From NCBI RefSeq assembly GCF_037975245.1, contig NC_092564.1, positions 1,257,984-1,321,983 of the forward strand: DNA of 64,000 bases. Direction: 5' to 3'. Position 1 is the stretch's first letter, and every line of letters begins with the position of its first letter. Under the pieces are notes generated by a model. It was given only the letters and a program-made list of their open reading frames with translations, did not search any database and was not told where the DNA came from. Shown here piece by piece: positions 1 through 12,300 of this stretch. The DNA comes from Apostichopus japonicus. Lineage: Eukaryota; Echinodermata; Holothuroidea; Aspidochirotida; Stichopodidae. The translations under genes were made by a program, and so were the position numbers.

Positions 1-51
1 TCCTGAGAAAATAAATTTTGAGGGTATCTAATAACCAAGGCTGGGTTGAAA

Positions 52-727
52 TGCCATTCTCCCTAAAGGAAGGTATAAACATGGCCATCCTCCCCTAAGA
101 GAGGCATAAATGAGGCCATCCTCCTTGAGGGTAAAGATATGCATGACCATCCTTCCTGAGTGGAGGTATAACCATGGCCATCCTCTCTGAGTGGAGGTTT
201 AAACATCCTCTCTAAGTGGAGGTTTAACCATCCTCTCTGAGTAGAGGTCTAACCATGGCCATCATCTCTAAGTGGAGGTTTAGCCATCCTCTCTGAGTAG
301 AGGTCTAACCATGGCCATCCTCTCTGAGTGGAGGTTTAACCATCCTCTCTGAGTAGAGGTCTAACCATGGCCATCCTCTCTGAGTGGAGGTTTAACCATC
401 CTCTCTAAGTGGAGGTTTAACCATCCTCTCTGAGTAGAGGTCTAACCATGGCCATCCTCTCTGAGTGGAGGTTTAACCATCCTCGCTGAGTAGAGGTCTA
501 ACCATGGCCATCCTCTCTGAGTGGAGGTTTAACCATCCTCTCTAAGTGGAGGTTTAACCATCCTCTCTGAGTAGAGGTCTAACCATGGCCATCCTCTCTG
601 AGTGGAGGTTTAACCATCCTCTCTGAGTAGAGGTCTAACCATGGCCATCCTCTCTGAGTGGGGGTTTAACCATCCTCTCTGAGTAGAGGTTTAGCCATCC
701 TCTCTGAGTAGAGGTCTAACCATGGCG
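52..727. repeat. Minisatellite of 28-31 bp units in a higher-order pattern
   Basis: Units of the form ccatcctctctgagtggagg followed by tttaa or tctaaccatgg repeat more than 20 times. Two unit types alternate (gtggaggtttaa and gtagaggtctaaccatggcc), giving a 59-bp higher-order unit in the middle. Copies before about 170 are more diverged. Each unit contains cctct...agagg and can fold into a small hairpin. It lies 3' of the gene; no coding potential is supported. Confidence 0.9.
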
Positions 728-2266
728 ATCCCCCACAAGGCAGGGATACTGTTTATTACAAGGAGTACATCAACCCACTTGCAAAGGACTAAAACTAAGT
801 ATACCTCAGACTGGAAAATGCAAAATTTTATGGATAGATTTAAGAGAGTTCTTCAATGAGGTTATTAATAGAGAGATATGTACACATTAACATTCTACCC
901 TAAAACAAAAAAAACAAAACAAATACTACTTGTTGGTTGGCAAGTTCCTGTACATATAAATAGAGAAAAACAAGCAACAAATGCTAACACAATATTTTTA
1001 AGTTAATAAAACCATGTCCTGCACAACAGAAATATTACTGTAACAAACACAGAAATGAGGAAAGGAAGGAATTAAGTTGAGTTTATACACCCATCAAAGA
1101 CCACTTGAATATCCTAGGAATGATAACATATGAATCACTCATGATAGGCAGCAGCTCAAGGATTTTCAACATGTCTCAGTAGGTATTGGTTTATGATTTA
1201 GTTTGCAGGCAGTAAGTTAATCAGAATTTCACTGACCTTCCTTCCAATTTCCATTTCACTTTGTTTATATTCCGATCAAGAATAACATCTTATAACTTCG
1301 TATGTAGTATTGATGTTGTACCAATGGTATTCGATGTGGATTTTGAAGATTCACATCAGCATACATTATTACATTGGTAAACAAACAAGCTAATTTATGA
1401 ATTTTCTACTTTCTACTGTACTTCCAACAATAGTTGTGAGAGCTGATTGATTGTTCAGTAGATAAATACATAACTGTTTTTTTTTGTGTTTTCTCACTTT
1501 CATCTGGACTACGAGCTTGGTACATCTGTGTATTTTAATCAGAGAGATGCTTTCTAATGTTCACTGATAATGTTCGTGAGTCGATAAGGTCTAATGAATC
1601 AGCATCATATTGGTGTATATACAACCCTTACCAGAACTAGCCCCAAGCTATCATATCAACTGAAACAATGACAACATGGTTAAAACTGGTTACAGTCTTT
1701 CCTTACTACAGTATTTTACTTTACCATGATTCTTTCTTTCCTGTATGGTATCTATGGCAACGTTTATTCCTACCCAATGAAATTATTTTGACTTTGCAAG
1801 TTTAAATTACTATGCTCAGTCACAATTCCATTTCTACTTTTAACTTCTATTCCTGTCATCTCTTTCATGCTCTATAACCAAGCTGCCTATAATTATGCAA
1901 AGTAGTTTTTAAAACCATCATTGCAATGCACCAACTCTTTTTCAATCATACCTCTGTGAATTGTTCTCATTGACTCTCATTATCCTGTGCGATTAAGCAC
2001 ATGAAAATTTATCTTCAAAATTACTGGGGAAAAAAAAACCGAGTCCAGTATGAAAGATATTTTAGCAGTGGATTATGAATTCTTATTATTCAGTCAGAGC
2101 AAAGTTTGACCATTGTCTGGCAGTTGTATTGTGAACCTATCTCCGGCAATGAATCTCCTTAATTATTTAATATTTTCTACTTTTAATATTCTAAATTGTT
2201 GCCAATCCTTTAACAAGTTTCAAAAGTCAATTAACACTTCCAAACATTTCTCTGTGAAATCTTCCA

Positions 2267-3039
2267 TTTATTTAGCTACTACTGCCTACAGTCAAGCAAT
2301 AGAAATGTACCATAATGTCCAAATATTTTACAAATAAAAAGATGACCACTCTCTAAGACTGATTAAGGTTTCTTTTGCATTGACAACCAGTATTACAATG
2401 TTTAAATACAGAGTAGTACATCGATGCCACATCATTAACACCAACCTACATGGCTAGTTTAGTTAAATAATCTTTATGATGTGGAAAAAATATCCATGGC
2501 ACACTTTTCTTTGAAACAGTCCTCATTTGAAATAAAGAAAGAAACAAATAAATAGAATAAGGTTCAAAAGGTGCAAATATATTCTGTCAAAATTGACTGC
2601 GAGAAGTGGTCACTTCGGAACAATCAGAAGTAAGAAGATTGCAAGCTAACAAAAAAAACAGTTGAGCATTAGGACCGATAAAAAAGGTCTAACCTGGTAA
2701 AAGATATACCGCAGAAGAGCAGTGAGATAAGAAATAGCAAATCAAAATTAGTAAATAAATATTTTAAAAATAAAAAGAGAAGGGCCAGATACAGGGCTTC
2801 GTGGTTCTTTCTTCTTCATCTGTCTTCTCCATCCTTCCTTCGCTCTTTGATCAAAGAACAGGACATCCTCTTGTTACATCCTCTTTGTTACATCCCTTCA
2901 CATTTGAAATCTATAAGGGATGACAAACACTGTTCTCTTGCACATATTGTTTGATATGGATCAGGAGCCATTCTCCATGGAAGAAGGCTCACTTAGTAGT
3001 TCACATGTAGACGCTCTCCTGTCTCCAGCCGAGTTTTTG
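2267..3039 (-). other. TCF4/TCF12: Putative 3' UTR of the E-protein gene with a possible poly(A) signal
   Basis: After the stop codon the minus strand is AT-rich without long frames. The first AATAAA that I found on the minus strand is at 2272-2267, giving a UTR of about 0.8 kb. The true cleavage site is not determined, and a longer UTR is possible. Nothing else is recognised between 728 and 2266. Confidence 0.3.
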
Positions 3040-3350
3040 TCATTGGACAGCGATTGCGGCATCTGAAGTATCTTCAGGCGTAAGTGGTTCCATCTGTTGA
3101 CTAGAGGCCTTCATTTCCTCGGAAGTCGGGCCCATGTGCTGCTTACCGTGATCCAGACTTGTCTGGGAAAGAGATGCAGCTGAGAGGGGGGTCTGGCTTG
3201 CATCGACAGGCATGCCAGGGTGGTTGGGGCCTAATGGCAGTGTTGTCTGGTGGCCTGTTTGATTCATTGGATCATACATGGGCCGGCCATATGCCATGTG
3301 TGGCTGTGAAGGCTGGCCCATTCCACCTGATTGTAATCCTCTGTTACGTC
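3040..3350 (-). CDS. TCF4/TCF12: E-protein terminal coding exon N
   Basis: Acceptor gtctctttgcag starts the exon at 3350 and a TGA stop lies at 3042-3040. It begins [20 protein letters not shown] and ends [11 protein letters not shown], 103 codons with the stop. The tail is Met/Gln/Pro/Ser-rich and longer than the short vertebrate tails ending MGQM or MGHM, with [11 protein letters not shown] as a weak echo of them. The exon then runs into the 3' UTR. Confidence 0.9.
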
Positions 3351-6300
3351 CTGCAAAGAGACAAGAGAAACCATTAAAATCATCAAAATCAAGTTTCCAT
3401 AATGAGCATTGTAAGTACAGTTAGTACTGGCCAAGTGCGTATTCTTGTTGGGAAGAATCCTGACACATAGTCAGCGAGACAGGTTCCCAGTACATCTGAT
3501 CTAAAGTCAGACCTCCCAGCACCATATATCATGTTACCACACAGCTCCAGCAGCTTCAAGCAATTCAGACACATTGAATGAACCTGGCGGAGTGATTCTC
3601 GTTATTTATGCAACGTTCATGAATAATAAGGTCTACATCTGCTTTATTTTTTGTTTAGTGGCTAAGTTTTGTAAATGTGCAAGTCCCCTCATAGCTTTTA
3701 CAGTTTCCCAAATTATGGAGACCTAGTTAAGAAGGGGTAGTCTTTACCTAAGTGATCTGCCTGAGGGGGTGGCCCTCCCCCAGAGCTCCCCCTGGCCATG
3801 TCCTCCACTTTCTCTTCTTCCCTTCGTTTAAGGCACGCTGCTTTGGGATTCAGGTTCCTCTCTGCCAACAAAAACAAACAGCAATCCGTTTTTTACCCAT
3901 TTTTCTAATTGTGACATGATGCTGAAATGATGATGCTGAAGTGACATGGTGCTGAAATGAGGTGAACCTACCCAGAAGCAACTGAGCTCTTTTGGCTTTT
4001 CCCTAGTACTTCCCCCCCACCCCCACTCCCCTGCCCTTCATCCACCTCCCAACACCAAATAATATGGAAAAGTTTCTAACCACATGCTCTGTATCACTGG
4101 CAAGATGCCTGTATCTCACATCTTTAAATCCTGAGTCAAAGAGGAACTGTTCCAAGTTAATTTTAAACTACGGGGGACCGATAAAAAACACCAAAACAAA
4201 ACAGTTGTTTAGCAGTTACATAAAGACTTTACAAAGATCAACTAATAATTTTCTAATATCTTTAGTGATATATTAAATATTGCTGTCAGTCAACAACAGG
4301 TCAACAGTTTTTGATATCTCCCTACTTGTCATGGTCCTTGTTTAAGTCATGAGAAGTTTAAGAGTTTTCTCGTCCTAAATACCTTTAATCTTACCTATGC
4401 TTGCTGTGCACAATCATGATTGTTTAAATGCTTTCCAGATGTGTTGACATTAAACAACATTACAGACAGTCTATTGCTTGCACTCACAGCCTGGTGTAGT
4501 TTTGTCTTGTGTCGTTACCTCTAACTTGCTGCTCTAGTGTGGTAATCACACTCACAGCCTGGTGTAGTTTTATAATGACTTTTGTCTTGTGTCGTTACCT
4601 CTAACTTGCTGCTCCAGTGTGGTAATCACACTCACAGCCTGGTGTAGTTTTACCATAAGTTTTGTCTTGTGTCCTTACCTCTAACTTGCTGCTCTAGTGT
4701 GGTAATCACACTCACAGCCTGGTGTAGTTTTACAATGAGTTTCGTCTTGTGTCATTACCTCTAACTTGCTGCTCCAGTGTGGTAATCACACTCACAGCCT
4801 GGTGTAGTTTTACAATAAGTTTTGTCTTGTGTCGTTACCTCTAACTTGCTGCTCTAGTGTGGTAATCACACTCACAGCCTGGTGTAGTTTTACAATAAGT
4901 TTTGTGTTGTGTCGTTACCTCTAACTTGCTGCTCCAGTGTGGTAATCACACTCACAGCCTGGTGTAGTTTTACAATAAGTTTTGTCTTGTGTCGTTACCT
5001 CTAACTTGCTGCTCTAGTGTGGTAATCACACTCACAGCCTGGTGTAGTTTTATAATGACTTTTGTCTTGTGTCATTACCTCTAACTTGCTGCTCTAGTGT
5101 GGTAATCACACTCACAGCCTGGTGTAGTTTTACAATGAGTTTCGTCTTGTGTCATTACCTCTAACTTGCTGCTCCAGTGTGGTAATCACACTCACAGCCT
5201 GGTGTAGTTTTACAATAAGTTTTGTCTTGTGTCGTTACCTCTAACTTGCTGCTCCAGTGTGGTAATCACACTCACAGCCTGGTGTAGTTTTACAATGAGT
5301 TTTGTCTTGTGTCGTTACCTCTAACTTGCTGCTCCAGTGTGGTAATCACACTCACAGCCTGGTGTAGTTTTACAATGAGTTTTGTCTTGTGTCGTTACCT
5401 CTAACTTGCTGCTCCAGTGTGGTAATCACACTCACAGCCTGGTGTAGTATACCAAGTTTTGTCTGAGCTTTATCTGACTTCATGTGCAGCATGGTCATCC
5501 GTCCAAGTTCCTTAAAGGCCTCGTTGATGTCTCTAACTCGGATTCTTTCCCTGGCATTGTTTGCGTGCCGCCTATCTTTCTCCTTCAAGTGCCTCTCCTC
5601 AGGGCTTAACATGTCATCTTCACTACTGTTCAAAATTAAATAAACTTAACTAATTAGGACTGATTGAAACATGATGAATTCAATTATTTCTTTTATATAT
5701 TTTTGATCTATCTAAAAGGTTCATATTTGGTTGATATCCCTAATATTCTTTATCCTTTTCCCCACCCATCCCCACCCCTATTATTCTATCTTTCCCTCAC
5801 CCACCACACCTCTATTATTCTATATCCTTTCCCCACCGACCCCCACCCCTAATATTCTATATCCTTTCCCCACCCACCTTACCCCTAATATTCGGTATCC
5901 CTTCTTCTACCCACCCCACCCCTAATATTCTAATCCTTCTCCCCACCCATCATTAATATTCTTTATCCTTCCCCCACCCACCCCCACCCCTAATATTCTA
6001 TATCCTTTCCCCACCCACCTTACCCCTAACATTCTGTATCCCTTCTCCTACCCACCCCACCCCTAATATTCTAATCCTTCTCCCCACCCATCATTAATAT
6101 TCTTTATCCTTCCCCCATCCACCCCCACCCCTATTATTCTATCCTTTCCCCCACCCACCACACCTCTATTATTCTATATCCTTTCCCCACCCATCCCTTA
6201 TATTCTATATCCTTTCCCCACCCACCTTACCCCTAATATTCGATATCCTTTTCCTACCCAACCCACCCCTAATATTCTTCTCCTTCCCCCACCCATCATT

Positions 6301-9300
6301 AATATTCTTTATCCTTTCCCCCACCCACCCCCACCCCTAATATTCTTTTAATTGCTTTTAATTATGACAAGTCTCCTTTTTTGTAATCTCACCCACAGTT
6401 AGTCCACTTTTCCTCTAACCTGTATCTCTTCTTCTTCCCACCACCAGATCCTTTTCCGCCTTTCTCTGGATCTCGCTTTTTGCCTTCCACATCACTTAGG
6501 TCATCGTCATCTAGAGGACTTTCTGGTTCTTTTGGGGAAGAAGATTCACTGGCTTTAGCCTTTTTGCTTGATCCTTTACTTGACCTACCGGCGGCAGATT
6601 TGGGTTCACTTGACGGATCATGGACTGAGCTTCCATCTACTACTGGAACACCTAAAAAAAATCAAACAAATAAAACAATGTGTAAGGTACTAAGCTCAGA
6701 CACATTCATTACTGGTAAGATGGGAATGAATCAAACCAAAATCTGCAACACTCTGACAGACATACAGACATATAGACAGATAGAATGACATGTTAATAGA
6801 GATATACAAATCCACTCAAAGGTAAAGCCATAGATATTGACATACTGAAGTACAAACCTCCACAGATATAACAGATAAAATCATATAGACATAGTGATAG
6901 ATTTACACACAGACACACTGACTAACAGACATAAAACACACTGACACAGAGGTAAATACATGTATGCAGGCTTTCATTGATCATGTGGCAACCATGAACA
7001 TCCGTATGTGGTAATTAAACCTTCACAGAATGCAAACTACATATCTCTACTTAATAGTTTACAAATCTTCAACATGAATTCCACATTTTTGTTATGCTCC
7101 ATTTGTTAAAATTTGTTATATAGAGAGAACAAGTTCTTACCAAATGTAATCATCAATTGTATTTACATTGTTGTGAAACGAAGGAAGCATAACAACCACA
7201 TTATGAGGGTACTTGAAGAAACCACCTTTATGAGGGTACTTGAAGAAACCACCTTTATGAGGGTACTTGAAGAAACCACCTTTACAAGGGCAGTTGACGA
7301 AACCACCTTTATGAGGGTACTTGAAGAAACCACCTTTACGAGGGTACTTGAAGGAACCACCACTACGAGGGCACTTGAAGAAACCACCTTTACGAGGGTA
7401 CTGGAAGAAACCACCATTACAAGGGTACTTGAAGAAACCACCACTACGAGGGTACTTGAAGAAACCACCATAATTAGAGAGCTTGAAGAAACCACCATTA
7501 TGAGAGTACTTGAAGAAGTTAATTCAAGTTTGCAGTTGCCTCAACTTGGGCCATCGCCCTTCTGAATATCACTTCCCTATAAGGTATATGAAAGTATCAC
7601 CAAAGTAAGCATTAACGCTTCCAATACCAAGCCAGTGTTACAATTTTACCCCATTGGTTTTTTTTTTATTATTCCTATTTTAAGCAAGGCCGCAGAAGGT
7701 TTAACTTAGTTGAGCATGATACTAAGTATCATTTAGCCTGGTACATGGTACGACTAGGTTGATCGACCGGGAAGAGGTGCCTTGTGGGAGACGGCGGGGC
7801 TCCCTCTCCACCCAGCTTGACACCCCTTCTCTCACCGCTAAATTAGTTTACCTTGGTTGTACCTCCCAGCAGGGGACCACGCCCGACTTCCTTGCCCATG
7901 TCAGATGAAATTTGACAAGAAACAAATTGACATCAAGAGTTTCCATGCTAAGAGTAGCAGACAAACTAGCAACAAAGATCACAATTATTGACATCTGGTC
8001 TAATTCAATCATTATGAATTCAATCCACAGACATGGGATTCTCGTCTTTTATTGTTGCCAGTTTCTAGGACAGAAGGGTCAGAGTCTAGGTCCTGACCAG
8101 TTGTTTGACGAATGAGTTATTGACTACAAAAACAACCTAAAGATAGAATTATCAAGTGGTCACTTAAAAGGAATATTTAAATTGTATCAATTTAGCTGGA
8201 AGAATGAGAGATAATATTGTCGCAGTTTTCTGCCTAACTTGCAATACTACCACCAATAGAAGTTAGAGGGACTAAAACTATGTAACACTGCTGCACTTCA
8301 CTGCAGATCTAGGTCCCCATCCCCCCCCCCCCCCCTCCAAACACCCCAAAGTATGATAAATTTTATATAAGAGCAAAACAAAATTGCAGAGAAAGTAGGT
8401 TATAAGTTCCCAGTCATTTTACTCTGTTGATTTGACGATATGGAATAAAACACAGAGAAGATGGCATTACTCTGTATTGTACGGCCAGCATCATACACTC
8501 AAGTTTGTGCTCATGTATAACTAAACACACAGGTCCAGCTGCTATAATCCAGTAACATAAGTACATAACATACAGTATACTGCTGGCTCTCTTGTTCTAT
8601 CATGAATAACAATGTTCAAGTTATACTCAAAGTTGTCAAGGTGAAAGGAAAACTATAATCTTCCTGTTTGATTATGATAGTATCAAAGATGACAATGAAC
8701 TGGGTTCAAAGTAATTATCCATCGTAACATCATCATCAATGGAGTAGTAGTAGTAGTTAGTTGCCAGGCATACTAATAACAGGTGACAGGTGTTAACTAT
8801 CAGCTGTTTTCTAGGTTAATACACTTTTCAAAGTTCTTCTCACATGACTACAACTTTCAATTAGCAATACATTTTTGTTTCTGCAATTTAATGTGTGAAG
8901 GCTTTTTGGGTTAGTTAAGAATCGAAACCAATGGTACTGGTGAACTGATTGAACTCTTATATGCATAGTTCTGTTCCAGGATATATTCTGTGCACTTAAC
9001 ATATAATCGGACCTCAATGAAGGCATACAAAGTACATTCAATAGGACTGGAAACACATACACAACACTGCATAATATTTTCTATTCTTATTGGACAGAAG
9101 GTTCCACATGCTGTTCATACCTAACTATCTTTGCATAATGAATTCACTACTATAATATACCAAGGTGGTTGCATACCCTGCCGCCTGTAATCAACAAGTT
9201 GGTTGCAGCAAAATGGAAACACTTGGTCTTTAGGGTTAGTAGGTAGACTGTGCAGACTCAGTAGAATCTACAGGGGCCTCTTCAGAAAACAAAACAGGCC

Positions 9301-12300
9301 CTCCATGGGGCCTGCTATGGGGTATGGGGGATCAGGACTAATGTGACTAAGATGAGATAGAGGCAACCCGACGACGATGATGAAGATGAAGAAAGCTCCC
9401 TGCCGCTGGGTCAATTGTATAATTGTTGTCTCCAACTGGTGTGTTACCCAATCTAATCAGTGTAAAGTCCCTCCCAATTATAATCATCTGTATTGCTACT
9501 ATGGAAACAGGATATGGCAAGTATTAATTGAGCATGATAACTGGTACAATGTGCTCTATGTAGAACATCATTGCCGGGCATGATTGTATTAACAAACACT
9601 TAAATCTTCAGACAACGTACAGGAAGGGAAGGAGAATATATCGATGAGCGGAAGGGATGCGGAAGAAACAGATGCCAATATTGTAACATTGATCAGAGAG
9701 ACTCCTGATAGTTCAGTGACATACATAGTTTACAATGTCAATGGGAGATTTATCCATTGGTGGTGCAATATTTGTGGATGGATTAATAGTTGGTACTAAA
9801 TAATATTTATTGTTGGTTGTTACAAAGAGAGGAGGGAAACCCATGGTGTTTGAGAATAGATTATCAAGCAAAGACCAAACTACTGACACATTGATAGAAT
9901 AAATTATTTGGTAAAACCTCAGATTTAGTCTTCAATAATGATTGCTTGCAATCCAGATAGTATTGTACAGTATTAGCACAGTAGAACAGAACTGTGTATA
10001 GATAAAGACATCACCAGAACTAAACCAACACACCAATTCCACTTTCACGAGCTATTTATCAGGTAGAGAGAAACCCATAGGGAATCACCTTTGATCTTTA
10101 GGGTCATGACCAAAAATTTTGAGCTTAAAGGGATGAAGATCTTGTGAGGTAAACTTCTATCATGAGGATGGGGATGAGGATACTTGTATCATGAGGATGG
10201 GGATGAGGATATTTCTATCATGAGGATAAAGGGACTAGGAGGAGGAGGTAGGAGGGGAGGGAAACATTTTATTTGATTTTCTCAAAGCGTTTAGAGCTTA
10301 TTTCACCCATAATGTTTATTGCTTTCTTCACATAACCAGTCAATAAATATCATCTCCATTTGGACTTAAAAACTGTTTTTTATGTTAAGTTTTTTGGTCA
10401 ATTTTCAATACCTTTGGCATAAATCCCCACAACAATACAGTTTGGGCATTAATCCCCACAACAATACAGTTTGGGCATAAATCCCCAGAACATTACAGTT
10501 TTGCCATAAATCTACACAAAAATACAGTTAATTATAGAATAAGACTGGTAATGTTCTACAAATCATGGAGTTATCATGGAGACAGTCCAAATTTTGAAAA
10601 CTAAGCAATTTTGCCTGCTGCATAATATATATATATATCACAAACTCTATTGTGAAGATGTTTCTGGGCAATGATATTTGACTATCTGTACATTCATGTA
10701 GCTTGTAATCTATGAAGGCTGTCTTACCCTTGATCAATCCCAGTCTTAGTTTTACTCTGAGTACTGATCGGTAGCTTGGCTAAGATTCCAGCTTTTGATG
10801 ACCTAATGGAAACATTTGGTTTCATTAGAAATTGCTGAGCCCCCACACCCTTCCCCCCCCCCCCAGGTCCTCTTAAACAACCTATGTTATACCTAACCTC
10901 AACACAATGTTATAACTTTATTGAAACTTGATAAATATGAAAGGAAACAATCAGCATAATATTTTATGATGTAATAGATTTGTTTTTTTTACTTAGCAGT
11001 ACTACTTGGCTATATATAGTTGCTTCTGGGCTTTGCAACAGGTTTTGCAATTCATGGGTGGCAAACTACACAAGCCGTGGTAAAGTGTGAAGTTCACAGC
11101 AGGTAAAAAAAATAAAATAAAAACAAATCCCTGAAAATGCACAGGAAATTACCCTCCAGCCCATCTGGAATATATTACTCAATAAACTGTTGCTCTCTCG
11201 TAGATATTTTTCTCTCGCAAGAATAACACGGTTTGCTTTCATTTCTAGCAATTTAGAAATAACGGCGGGAAAATTTCTATTCACTTTTCTCAGATATCTA
11301 TGGCGAGTCTTGTTTCAGTTGTCTAGAAATCGCAACATTTTAGTGATAATTAGCGACGTCTAGCTAATCTACAGAAGAAAAACCAATTAATGTTTAAATA
11401 TGTCCACATGTTACTGCTTTATAATTGAAGATGCTATTACCTTCCTAACATGACAGAGAGCTGGCTTTAATTAACTGGCAAGGTCAGTCTCGTTAATTAA
11501 TTTCATATCATATGGGAGGATGTTTTTTTTTTTTTGGTGAGCTAAAATCACACAAATCACAGTAACGGTGATCAATATTCATCAATGCTGTGTTTAAATG
11601 AGGTTTATTTCTAAGAGATTTATACATCATTAAACATTCATTAAAACAAAAGCTGCATTTTGCATTAACTGTGACAGAAACAGATTGCACTCTACTCCAC
11701 CATTAAAGGAACAGTAAGGAGGTAGAATGTGACATTATTAGCTTATTATAACAGTGAAACAATATGAAGTACATTATATATTAGGACACAAATTATTTTG
11801 TTGGTCTTTCTTTTTCGACTTATTGGTTAATAAGTAAAAAGGAGAAGCCACATTTTGTAACCACGGAGATTGACATGAGTTCAAGCTTGAACTGTGTTCA
11901 TATACATTTGTACAAAGTATTATAGTTAAGTAACCCTAACATAGATACTAAAAAGTAACATGTTCTCACCCCTGGACCTGCCCATTCTGGTAAATTGACA
12001 ATATGTTCATATATAAGTATACCTATGGAAAGCAAGCCTAACATGGATACTCAAATGTACCATGTTCTCTCCCAGGTACCTGGCCTTCCTGTATACTGAC
12101 AATGTGTTCATATATAAGTATACCTATGGAAAGCAAGCCTAACATGGATACTCAAATCTAACATGGATACTCAAATGTAACATGCTCTCTCCCAGGGACC
12201 TGGCCTTCTTGTACACTGACAATACGTTCATATATAAGTATACCTATGGAAAGCAAGCCTAACATCGATACTCAAATGTACCATGTTCTCTCCCAGGTAC

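Noticed and set aside
5664-5925. Pro/Pro-His-rich plus-strand frames
   Set aside because: They are translations of the C-rich minisatellite between exons K and L.
7113-7565. 150-codon frame with MRVLEETTF repeats as a repeat-protein gene
   Set aside because: It is a 27-bp intronic minisatellite, open on the opposite strand too, within the E-protein intron.
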